Shown one piece after another: positions 13,969 to 20,971 of a stretch of DNA of 20,971 nt (its first letter is position 1; every line of letters starts with the position of its first letter). Source of the stretch: a virus; IMG/VR virus record IMGVR_UViG_3300013286_000078, positions 1 through 20,971 of that record; one strand, 5' to 3'. Below the pieces are notes generated by a model. That model was given only the letters and a program-made list of their open reading frames with translations, did no database searches and had not been told where the DNA came from. The translations under genes were made by a program, and so were the position numbers.

Positions 13969-15043
13969 ACTGTTCGTCCACCACTGCACTGCTGCATTTT
14001 TGACTGCACTCTACCCAGGATTTGGTGGCATCAGTAAATCCCTGACTACATTTATTCCACAGTGGATCTGCAATGATTTCTTCAAATGTTCTGTTGTGCA
14101 AGCTCATGCTCTCGCGATGCTTTGCAAAAAAACTATCTTTCCACTGGATAGTTTTATCACCGTAGGTTAAACTATGATACGGGAAACTGACCCAGCTGCA
14201 AGGAAACACAACTCCTTCGGCATTAACATACACACCACGATTGCCAACCTCGCATAAAGGCGTAATAGGCTGGTCTTTGTACTTGTTACAAGTTTTAACG
14301 TACTGTAGACGGTTGTAGTCAAGATAATCGCCATTGTTTTGTTCTCGTCCGCTGATGTTTATAGTTTCACGTTCATATCTGTGAGTCTTACTAATAAACT
14401 CAGATCTGGGTTCCAATGGATCTGCAACGCCGCCATACCCGCCGTACACACTGCCAAACTTGGTACTATAAGTCCATTGCACAGTGTCCATTGCTAATTT
14501 TTGGGCCTGTGCTACAATGTTGTCCTGGTGATCTTGGTTAAACGCAAATATAATAGTGGCCCAGGCCAAAAACACATCTCGGTTTGTTTCGCGCACAGCC
14601 TGTATGCCTTGCATGATACTATCAAAATTGCTGTTGACACGATACAGGTTATTGCTGGCATCATCGTAGCCATCTATGCTAAAATTAATAGTGTCACGGT
14701 CGTTCAGCACACTGGCCAATTCTCTCCACCATTCAGATTTTTTATAACTACCGTTGGTGATAGTAAAGATGTGTATGTTTGGATTGACTGACTTGATATA
14801 ACGACAAATTTCAATGTATTCTTTACAGTATATGGGATCACCTACATCACCGCACATGGTAACACGTTTGACTTGAGTGCGTAATCGTTCTTCTGTAAAA
14901 AACTTCTTTACAAAATCCAATGTCATGTTTTTGTTCAGCCACGGAGTATCTGGATGTTCGGTGCGTGGACAACGAGGACATTTGAGTGCGCATACAGCAC
15001 TGGGCTCCAGGTGCCAGTGATAAAATTGCCAATTTAAAGCCAT
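13943..15043 (-). CDS. Radical SAM protein with SPASM-type C-terminus (copy 1)
   Basis: This is a 366-residue radical SAM enzyme. The N-terminal cluster motif CALKCPRC gives Cys18, Cys22 and Cys25; MCGDVGDPIYCKEY takes the place of the usual GGEP strand, and a NFSIDGYDD barrel segment follows. The C-terminal third has auxiliary-cluster cysteines in a SPASM/Twitch arrangement: CEVGNRGVYVNAEGVVFPC, then WNKC, and VECSQKC near the end. Such proteins commonly modify peptides or proteins, although some act on small molecules. Its nearest relative here is the 17443-18393 protein, with the same C-A-L-x-C-P-x-C motif and G-x2-G/x-x-PxxC layout. It overlaps the SDR stop by 10 bases, with AAAGG seven bases before ATG 15043. 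The substrate is unknown. Confidence 0.88.
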   Translation of the reverse strand: MALNWQFYHWHLEPSAVCALKCPRCPRTEHPDTPWLNKNMTLDFVKKFFTEERLRTQVKRVTMCGDVGDPIYCKEYIEICRYIKSVNPNIHIFTITNGSYKKSEWWRELASVLNDRDTINFSIDGYDDASNNLYRVNSNFDSIMQGIQAVRETNRDVFLAWATIIFAFNQDHQDNIVAQAQKLAMDTVQWTYSTKFGSVYGGYGGVADPLEPRSEFISKTHRYERETINISGREQNNGDYLDYNRLQYVKTCNKYKDQPITPLCEVGNRGVYVNAEGVVFPCSWVSFPYHSLTYGDKTIQWKDSFFAKHRESMSLHNRTFEEIIADPLWNKCSQGFTDATKSWVECSQKCSSAVVDEQYAVGWETN

Positions 15044-15552
15044 AGGTCTAGCCTTTTGATCATGGGATCCGCTGCCATAATTTTAATTCGTTCAGCAAGA
15101 TCCGCCACCGGCATTTTGGTAATGTTTAAATGAGCAATCATGGCTGTGTCGATTGGGCCTGGATTAACAATTTTCATACTGCATCGTGCTGTGGCCAACA
15201 TGGCATCGTGCATCATCTGCAGAGATTGCTTGTGTTGACGATAAGCCCAGTACTCATAATCAAGTGCCAGTTCCAGGCGTGGTTGAGTGATTACCTTGCT
15301 GCCCACAGTGACAATTGTTTTTGTTTTGTCGTATTTCCAGTGCTCAAAAAAGTATTCCAACACAAGTTCTTGTCCACGTCCATCATACGCACAGTTAACT
15401 ACCATGTCGTAGTCCAAGAAGTCTACACCCCACAGATCTATTTTGTTAATATCGTGGCCACCAGACACCGACACGCATTTAACTTGGTGTTCGGCATACA
15501 CGTTGGCCAAGGCTTGTGCCAGTCCAGTTTGTCCAGTTATTAGTATTTTCAT
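15034..15552 (-). CDS. Short-chain dehydrogenase/reductase-like protein
   Basis: This is a NAD(P)-binding Rossmann protein of the SDR superfamily. MKILITGQTGLAQALA carries the N-terminal dinucleotide loop (Gly7, Gly10). VVNCAYDG (residues 51-58), VTVGS (Ser85), the catalytic pair Tyr104-x3-Lys108 (YRQHK) and NPGPIDTAM after strand 6 (residues 130-138) are all present. At 172 residues it is much shorter than the usual 230-300, so the C-terminal substrate lid is reduced. It probably oxidises, reduces or epimerises a small molecule or sugar linked to the surrounding radical SAM enzymes. Its ATG overlaps the TGA of the B12-type radical SAM gene (ATGA) and its end overlaps the next SPASM gene, so it is co-translated with both. 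Confidence 0.85.
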   Translation of the reverse strand: MKILITGQTGLAQALANVYAEHQVKCVSVSGGHDINKIDLWGVDFLDYDMVVNCAYDGRGQELVLEYFFEHWKYDKTKTIVTVGSKVITQPRLELALDYEYWAYRQHKQSLQMMHDAMLATARCSMKIVNPGPIDTAMIAHLNITKMPVADLAERIKIMAADPMIKRLDLWL

Positions 15553-17042
15553 GCTGGTTTTAACTCAAATATTTTTGCAGGAGTTTTTGTAAATTCACGG
15601 CTGCGTTCTGCTAATTTTTTAAGAATTAACAACTCTTCTTTGACTCTGGGCATAGGATAACCCAGTTCCACTGACAATTCGTGTATTTCTAAACGACGAC
15701 GAATGCGCTCACGCAATGTGTTGCCAGGGTTCACGCCAGAAGTCCATCCGTATAAACTGTCAAATTTAATATTACTTTCTAAACTAAGTTCTAATTCATC
15801 AACCATGTTCATGATTGGAGTATGCTCATACAAGTGCATGGTAAATCCCCAACGAGCCATGAATATAGTGCCCATGTCTGCATATGTTTTGTAACGACGC
15901 AAGGCATCTAAATTGGCCTGGTGATCCTCTAGTGTTTCTGTTGGATAACCCACAATCATTAACAACACATTGGGAATATTCCAACGCCCACACTGCTCTA
16001 AATGATAATCAATATCTGCATCTGAAAACTTCTTTTTCATGTGTGTTCGTACACGATTACTGAAACTTTCAATGCCGGTGATCAACATTGTGCAACCTGC
16101 CAGATGCATGAGCTCATAACTGCGTTCACGCTGTTGACTACTGGGTCTGCAAATAAACTGCCCTTGATACTTGATTGGCGCCAATTCTGGACGCTGTTGC
16201 TTTCTATTATACAGTAGTTCGTTAAACTTGTCAAAGTTACTGATACTGCCGTTGATCAAACTGTCTGTAAACTCAAATTCAGTAATGCCATAGTCATCAA
16301 AATGTCGTTCCATTTCGGCCACAATATGTTCAGCACGACGATATCTAAACTGCGGCCAAGTAAGTTCAATGTCGCAAAATGTACATTTACGCACACATCC
16401 GCGACTGCCTGTAATTAATATCTTTTTATTTTGATAACGTGGCATGTCAAAATATTCATAAGTTGGCATGGGCAATGCAGTAAGGTCTTCAATTTGCACA
16501 GGATTATTACAGTTGATACCAGGATAATTGGCATTGCCTTTGAGCAGGCAATCCAGCGCAACTTCGCCCTCGCCAAAAATTACATAATCAGCCAAGTTGT
16601 TTTTTATAATATGCTCACCAAAGATTTCCTTGTTGCTGGCACTAATGTCGGTGCTAATGCCCGCACCCCCAACCACACTAGGAATGTCACTAATGGTAGG
16701 ATACCAGTCTAGTACCTTGGCTGCAATACGATTGCTAAAATAACTAAACACACTAAAGCACACAAACTCTGTTTCTGCGTTGATGTTTTTTTGCAACTGC
16801 TCAACAAACACACGGCGAATTTTAATTTCTAAATCAGCAGGCAAGTGATCCATGGAAAAAGTTGACCACGATTCTAACATGTCCCAGTCATCGCTGGATA
16901 ACTCATAAAACAAATCTAAATTGTAGTCAAAGATCTTGACATTGTAATCGTTTTCCTTGGCCACACTAGATAGTATGCTCAATGCAGCAGGCGGAAAGTT
17001 GGTTTCCACTTTGGGCAAAGATACCAGCACAATGTTTTTCAT
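15549..17042 (-). CDS. B12-binding-type radical SAM enzyme (copy B)
   Basis: This is a 497-residue paralog of the 11441-12994 enzyme. The N-terminal Rossmann-like region has SLPKVETNFPPAALSILSSV, FVCFSVFSY, VVGGAGIS and DYVIFGEGEVALDCLL, typical of the cobalamin-binding domain of this superfamily, again without an obvious DxHxxG. The cluster motif is CVRKCTFC (Cys216, 220, 223). The barrel has EFTDSLINGS, LITGIESFSNRVR, KKFSDADIDYH and LMIVGYPTET, all shared with copy A. The C-terminus differs more (a TSGVNPGNTLRERIRRR segment). The ATG overlaps the stop of the beta-rich gene by four bases. Two divergent copies suggest two related substrates or two steps of one pathway. Confidence 0.9.
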   Translation of the reverse strand: MKNIVLVSLPKVETNFPPAALSILSSVAKENDYNVKIFDYNLDLFYELSSDDWDMLESWSTFSMDHLPADLEIKIRRVFVEQLQKNINAETEFVCFSVFSYFSNRIAAKVLDWYPTISDIPSVVGGAGISTDISASNKEIFGEHIIKNNLADYVIFGEGEVALDCLLKGNANYPGINCNNPVQIEDLTALPMPTYEYFDMPRYQNKKILITGSRGCVRKCTFCDIELTWPQFRYRRAEHIVAEMERHFDDYGITEFEFTDSLINGSISNFDKFNELLYNRKQQRPELAPIKYQGQFICRPSSQQRERSYELMHLAGCTMLITGIESFSNRVRTHMKKKFSDADIDYHLEQCGRWNIPNVLLMIVGYPTETLEDHQANLDALRRYKTYADMGTIFMARWGFTMHLYEHTPIMNMVDELELSLESNIKFDSLYGWTSGVNPGNTLRERIRRRLEIHELSVELGYPMPRVKEELLILKKLAERSREFTKTPAKIFELKPA

Positions 17043-17446
17043 TTAAGGAACTCTTTTATTTCTTTAACTAATTCTGGATACAAGTTATTGATGCCAATAT
17101 ACTTGTCGTACATGTTTTCTGCAGACTTTTCCTCTATGGTCAAATGAGCAAGTCGTCCGGCAATGTCTTTATTTTTGTAATCTTTATAAAAGTTTTCGCC
17201 AATGGTAAACTCTAACTTATGATCTTGAACCAGTACATCAGCTAACCAGTAGTTTAACATATAATTGTTAAATCTCACAACAGGTTTAACACCATACGGT
17301 TTAAACTCTACTTCGACCACAGCCGGCAAACGATCAACAGTGCCGGTCAACACAGCGGTATTGGCCGACGCTGCCACAAGAGTCTGATTGACAAAAATCT
17401 TGATAGATTCAAGCGATTGGGTATGTGATACTTCAATGGTATTCAT
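17039..17446 (-). CDS. Small beta-rich protein of unknown function
   Basis: This is a 135-residue protein starting MNTIEVSHTQSLESIKIFVN. I chose ATG 17446 because it overlaps the TGA of the SPASM radical SAM gene as ATGA; a start eight codons earlier (a non-ATG codon at 17470) is less natural. The first 90 residues alternate hydrophobic strands (VVEVEFKPYGVKPVVRFNNY, then LADVLVQDHKLEFTIGENF), and the end is helical (LYPELVKEIKEFLK). It weakly resembles the 170-residue protein at 10945-11457, which also lies directly before a B12-type radical SAM gene. No known family is recognised; a substrate, carrier or binding partner is possible. Confidence 0.75.
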   Translation of the reverse strand: MNTIEVSHTQSLESIKIFVNQTLVAASANTAVLTGTVDRLPAVVEVEFKPYGVKPVVRFNNYMLNYWLADVLVQDHKLEFTIGENFYKDYKNKDIAGRLAHLTIEEKSAENMYDKYIGINNLYPELVKEIKEFLK

Positions 17447-18393
17447 CTTAATTGTATTTCCTGGCGCCACTTATCTAACGCAAACGGTTGTCCGCTAGTC
17501 GCAGTACAACTATCACGACATATCTTTAATGGTGTTTGATTCCAAGACTGCCAAACAGCCTGCCACTCAGGCAAGGCATGTACTTGATCAAACACCTGGG
17601 GTTGACTGCGATTGTGGAATATGTTTCTTAATTCCTCGCCAGCAGCATCCGGATATTCAATCTTGCCCCCAATGTAACAACAAGGTACCCATTCTCCAGT
17701 GGCCATTAAATAAGCCTGCCCTGTGGTTTCATAATGGCATTCAATAGGGCCTGCCAACGCAACAGGTTCTGTGCTAATTTTAGTTAACCACTGTATTTTT
17801 TGTGTTACGGGGCGATCTGTATATTTAGTGCGGAACCAAGTGAATCCTAGGTCACGTGCCAGTTGTTCGGCCTCAGCAACTTGATGTTGGTTGTATTCAA
17901 ACACCAACATGTCCCAATGGGCCGATCCTCCTGCATCAATAAACGCCGTTGCGTTATTGATAATCTTTGACCAATTGCTATTCCTGCGATAGATATGATT
18001 GGTATCTTCAAGTCCGTCTATGCTAAACACAGCATAGTCAAGCGGTCCGTTAAGTATGCCGGCCAATTCACGCCACCACGCTTCATTTCTTAAACTGCCA
18101 CTGGTGTTAATACCTAGCACAATTCCTGGATTGACTGATTTAAACCAGCTAAAGATATCCAAACATTCTCGAGCCGCCGCAGGTTCACCGTAGTTGCCAC
18201 ACAAAAACATTTTGTCCAACTGCTTGACCCAATCAACCGGGCATAGGCGTTGTATATCAGCCAAAGATAACTCGGCCGAAGTCATTAATGGATTTGGCTC
18301 ATCATCATGATAACGAGCACACTGTGGGCATGCTAATGCACAAGCGGTAGTGGGCTCAATTTGTAAAATTTTTTTAGTAGCAAGTTCGAACAT
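17443..18393 (-). CDS. Radical SAM protein with SPASM-type C-terminus (copy 2)
   Basis: This is a 316-residue radical SAM enzyme. The cluster motif is CALACPQC (Cys18, 22, 25 counted from ATG 18393); FLCGNYGEPAAARECLDIF is the GGEP-like strand and YAVFSIDGLEDTNHIYRRN is the typical barrel segment. The C-terminal cysteines (IECHYETTGQAYLMATGEW followed by VPCCYIGG, then ICRDSC) are a SPASM/Twitch set for auxiliary iron-sulfur clusters. The first in-frame codon, TTG at 18396, is less likely than ATG at 18393, which shares one base with the gp46 TGA (TGATG). Its layout is that of copy 1 at 13943, but it is shorter. The partner and substrate are unknown. Confidence 0.88.
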   Translation of the reverse strand: MFELATKKILQIEPTTACALACPQCARYHDDEPNPLMTSAELSLADIQRLCPVDWVKQLDKMFLCGNYGEPAAARECLDIFSWFKSVNPGIVLGINTSGSLRNEAWWRELAGILNGPLDYAVFSIDGLEDTNHIYRRNSNWSKIINNATAFIDAGGSAHWDMLVFEYNQHQVAEAEQLARDLGFTWFRTKYTDRPVTQKIQWLTKISTEPVALAGPIECHYETTGQAYLMATGEWVPCCYIGGKIEYPDAAGEELRNIFHNRSQPQVFDQVHALPEWQAVWQSWNQTPLKICRDSCTATSGQPFALDKWRQEIQLR

Positions 18394-20156
18394 CAAGCAA
18401 TTTCAACATCCGTATTATAGCTGGTAAAGCCATTTTCCTTGACTACTTTAAGTATGTTTTCCACTCGCCCAGACAATTCATCTCTATGGCTTACTAGCCA
18501 AATTGATTTGTGCCGTTCACGGCTCATTTGCTTTAGCAAGGCCAAGGCATTTTCCACACCTTGTGTGTCCAATCCGTTGTCAATCATTTCATCAATAAAC
18601 AAAATGTTGATAGGAGTATACAAACTTTCAAACACATCTCGGAATGCCCAACTCATACTTAGGATCAAGCGATTGCGCTCACCGCGACTCAAGTTATCAA
18701 AATCCAACTCGCGTCCTAGTTCTTCAATACTAACAGTTAAGTCGTTTTGAAATACCACAGTGTGTGGTAAACCAATACGATCCAGATAATGTGTTAGTCG
18801 TGCATTTAGATAACTTAAATTTTGTTCAATAATTTTTTTACGAATAAACGAATCTTTGTTGGTCAACAGTTTGAGCAAAAACTCTTGATGTTCTTGCAAG
18901 CGGGTAAGCTCGTTAAGTGTGTCATAATTGACTTCTTGCAGTGCTTGACTTTGCATGTCAGAAATTTGTTCTGCATAAGGATCTGTTTCCAGTTGTTTAA
19001 CATCCAATTGTGTTTGTAGATTGGCCAAGTTTGTGCGATGCTGGATGGCATCTTCCTCTTGATCATAGAACCTGGTGGGTGGCTTGCCCAACTTACCCAA
19101 CGCTTCAGATGCTTCTTGTAACGAAGCCAAGCCAACAACATATTCTTCATGACTTGTTGTTGCTTGAGCCAGCTCATTCTTTTTAGTTGTTAATACTTGT
19201 TCATGTTTGCTATCGTGAAACGCTTGCCCGCAAGTATGACAAGTATGTGCCTCTAAAGACTCAATTTCTTTTTTTAACTTCTTAATTGTTTTTTCTTCGC
19301 GATCTAAATCTAACTTGCCTCTACTGATAGCAGTGGAGAAATCGTTGATGTCCTTGCGTTTCTGCTCCCATAACGCATGATCCTTGTGTGCCTGTATTTC
19401 GGCATCAATATTAATTTCTTGTAAACTGGCCAAGGCAGACTGCAGCTTTTCTGTGTCTTCTTTGTGTTTGGTTATCCATAAGACTTGTCTGCGTTTAAGT
19501 GCTTCAATTTGCTCTTCGATACGCACATTGGCTTCTTGAATGGCACGACTGCGAAACTCTTCTTTGGTAATATCCTCTTTGGTGGTACGATTAAGTTCTT
19601 TAATTTTTTCTGCACGTTCTGACAACATGGTGATGCCCAACAACTGCTCAATGATTGTGCGTTGGCTGTTGGCATTTAAACTCAAGAAAGGCTCAGTATA
19701 AGTGTTCAAGGCCATGATATGCTTGAACATATCGTGCGACATGCCCAGGATGTCTTCAATGGCCTGTTGAGTTTCACGACTATCGCCTTGTGCGCTGTCT
19801 TCTACCTCTGTTTCTTTGTTGTCTATATAAAACTTTAATAAGTTGGGTTTGCGACCACGCTCAATACGATACTCTTGATTGCCCACTGAAAAGTCCAGGC
19901 TAACCAACATATTTTTGCCATTGGTTTTGTTTACTAGATTATCTTTACGAATATTGCTTAATGCTGTGCCATACAAGGCATAGCTAAGTGCATTGATAAT
20001 AGTGGTCTTGCCAGTGCCGTTACGAGAACCATCGCCGCCCAAGTCTAAGTTTTCTCCCAGCACCAGGGTTAAATCTTGGCGATCAAAGTCAATGGCCTGG
20101 GTGCTGTTACCCACACTCATAAAATTACGAACAGTTAGATCTTTTATTTTAATCAT
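18393..20156 (-). CDS. 46: Recombination endonuclease subunit gp46 (Rad50/SbcC-like ATPase)
   Basis: This is the ATPase half of the T4 gp46/gp47 complex, which resects DNA ends for recombination-dependent replication and host DNA breakdown. The 587 residues (T4 gp46: 560) contain the whole SMC-type layout. Walker A is at residues 43-52 (NGTGKTT), coiled coil spans about 180-300, and the zinc hook CHTC is at 306-309. A second coil follows; the ABC signature LSRGER is at 489-494, Walker B LFIDEMID at 519-526 and the switch histidine in VSHRDE at 555-560. Gp47 is not in the window. The ATG overlaps the stop of the upstream radical SAM gene by four bases and its end overlaps the downstream one, so a core replication gene sits inside the radical SAM operon. 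Confidence 0.96.
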   Translation of the reverse strand: MIKIKDLTVRNFMSVGNSTQAIDFDRQDLTLVLGENLDLGGDGSRNGTGKTTIINALSYALYGTALSNIRKDNLVNKTNGKNMLVSLDFSVGNQEYRIERGRKPNLLKFYIDNKETEVEDSAQGDSRETQQAIEDILGMSHDMFKHIMALNTYTEPFLSLNANSQRTIIEQLLGITMLSERAEKIKELNRTTKEDITKEEFRSRAIQEANVRIEEQIEALKRRQVLWITKHKEDTEKLQSALASLQEINIDAEIQAHKDHALWEQKRKDINDFSTAISRGKLDLDREEKTIKKLKKEIESLEAHTCHTCGQAFHDSKHEQVLTTKKNELAQATTSHEEYVVGLASLQEASEALGKLGKPPTRFYDQEEDAIQHRTNLANLQTQLDVKQLETDPYAEQISDMQSQALQEVNYDTLNELTRLQEHQEFLLKLLTNKDSFIRKKIIEQNLSYLNARLTHYLDRIGLPHTVVFQNDLTVSIEELGRELDFDNLSRGERNRLILSMSWAFRDVFESLYTPINILFIDEMIDNGLDTQGVENALALLKQMSRERHKSIWLVSHRDELSGRVENILKVVKENGFTSYNTDVEIA

Positions 20157-20971
20157 AGTAAATTTTGTAGTTCCGGTAATACCTGCGCCAATGATTGTTT
20201 TCTATGAACATCCATTAGATTTGTTAATCTTTTAAATTCTATCAATTGATGACTGGTATCGTTGGACCACATATAGTTTAACACATTATTCCACTTGGTT
20301 GCAAGCATATCGGCACCATTGTTTCGGCACCATACCATGTGATTTTTTATTAATATATCCAGTCGTGTTTTGTGTTCCAGCGGTAATGTAGAAACAGTCA
20401 AATGATCTGGGCTAATCATGGTATTCAATGAAAATTTTAAAAGATTTAATATTCCGTTGGTATGCCATGTTTTTTGTAAATCAATTAAACTTGACACATT
20501 TAATAAGCCCACAGTTGAAGTCACGGTAAAATTTACATGTGGACATTCGGTTTTAACTAACTCTAAATTTGATTCAATGGTTTTCCAATTGCTTCCAGAT
20601 CTAACATACTCGGCCACATCTCCAATGGCATCCAAGCTGGCGCCAATTGTAATATTTTTAAATTTCTTCCAAAGATCCAACACAGATATGTCTTGATATT
20701 GTAAAGTTGTAAAATTAGTGTTGTATGAAATTTCTAAATTGGTATTACCGCACCTGATAAGAGCCTTTAATATTTCGTAGTGTTCTACAGCCAACAATGG
20801 TTCACCACCGGCAAAGTATATCTTTTCAGCCAGCGGTAGATACTCTAATATTTCTGTCAGGCTAGATTTTCTTTGGCCAGAACGCAGAGCTGATTTTACT
20901 GAATTGGTATTACCAAATAATTCTGTTTCTTCCTGTGCAATGGCACTACTAAAATAGCCACTGCACATACG
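20153..20971 (-). CDS. Radical SAM protein, Twitch-type, cut by the right edge
   Basis: The frame is open to the edge of the window, so the 5' end is missing; 272 codons are visible. The first residues read R-M-C-S-G, which fits the last cysteine of a CxxxCxxC motif, so the methionine there is internal and not the start. The GGEP motif follows at IYFAGGEPLLA, then YNTNFTT and IGASLDAIGDVAEYVRSGSN. The C-terminal end (FKRLTNLMDVHRKQSLAQVL, then PELQNLL) resembles Twitch-domain radical SAM proteins common in phages. The TGA stop overlaps the ATG of gp46 (ATGA). The function is unknown. It is the most upstream visible gene of the minus-strand operon. Confidence 0.85.
   Translation of the reverse strand, partial: RMCSGYFSSAIAQEETELFGNTNSVKSALRSGQRKSSLTEILEYLPLAEKIYFAGGEPLLAVEHYEILKALIRCGNTNLEISYNTNFTTLQYQDISVLDLWKKFKNITIGASLDAIGDVAEYVRSGSNWKTIESNLELVKTECPHVNFTVTSTVGLLNVSSLIDLQKTWHTNGILNLLKFSLNTMISPDHLTVSTLPLEHKTRLDILIKNHMVWCRNNGADMLATKWNNVLNYMWSNDTSHQLIEFKRLTNLMDVHRKQSLAQVLPELQNLL

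Overview
This window is part of the genome of a T4-like tailed phage (a myovirus of the wider 'exo-T4' group that includes marine and freshwater T4-likes). The evidence is the T4 head-gene order on the minus strand: portal gp20, a small conserved ORF, an acidic prohead core protein (gp67/68-like), protease gp21, scaffold gp22 and major capsid protein gp23, which runs off the left edge. Baseplate-hub genes gp26 and gp51 and the recombination ATPase gp46 are also present. No photosynthesis genes, tRNAs, rRNAs, insertion sequences or CRISPR arrays were seen, and the host cannot be named from the sequence.

Layout: 1-8295 (minus strand) is the head module plus a 766-residue tape-measure-like virion protein with a C-terminal M15-type peptidase motif set. 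8353-9920 (plus strand) holds gp26, gp51 and an unrecognised 168-residue protein. The gp26/gp51 junction carries a canonical -1 slippery heptamer, and gp51 has no convincing start of its own. 9889-10569 (minus) is a GNAT-fold protein resembling the C-terminal half of aminoacyl-tRNA-protein transferases. 10610-12994 (plus) is a tight three-gene operon: a DUF6614-like small protein, a beta-rich protein and a B12-binding-type radical SAM enzyme. 12995-13470 is about 475 bases holding hairpins, repeats and two tiny ORFs. 13471-20971 (minus) is a second tight operon whose genes overlap by 1 to about 26 bases: a radical SAM protein cut by the right edge, gp46, a SPASM-type radical SAM, a beta-rich protein, a second B12-type radical SAM paralogous to the first, a short SDR, another SPASM-type radical SAM and a GIY-YIG nuclease.

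The left 9.9 kb is conserved structural phage core. The right 11 kb is accessory metabolism: five radical SAM proteins, an SDR, a transferase-fold protein and unknown small proteins. The two B12-type enzymes are paralogs, each immediately downstream of a small beta-rich protein. This suggests a duplicated module that modifies a peptide, glycan, nucleotide or virion component. The substrate cannot be read from the sequence. The main candidates for new biology are this cluster, the gp26/gp51 frameshift signal and the structured non-coding region.
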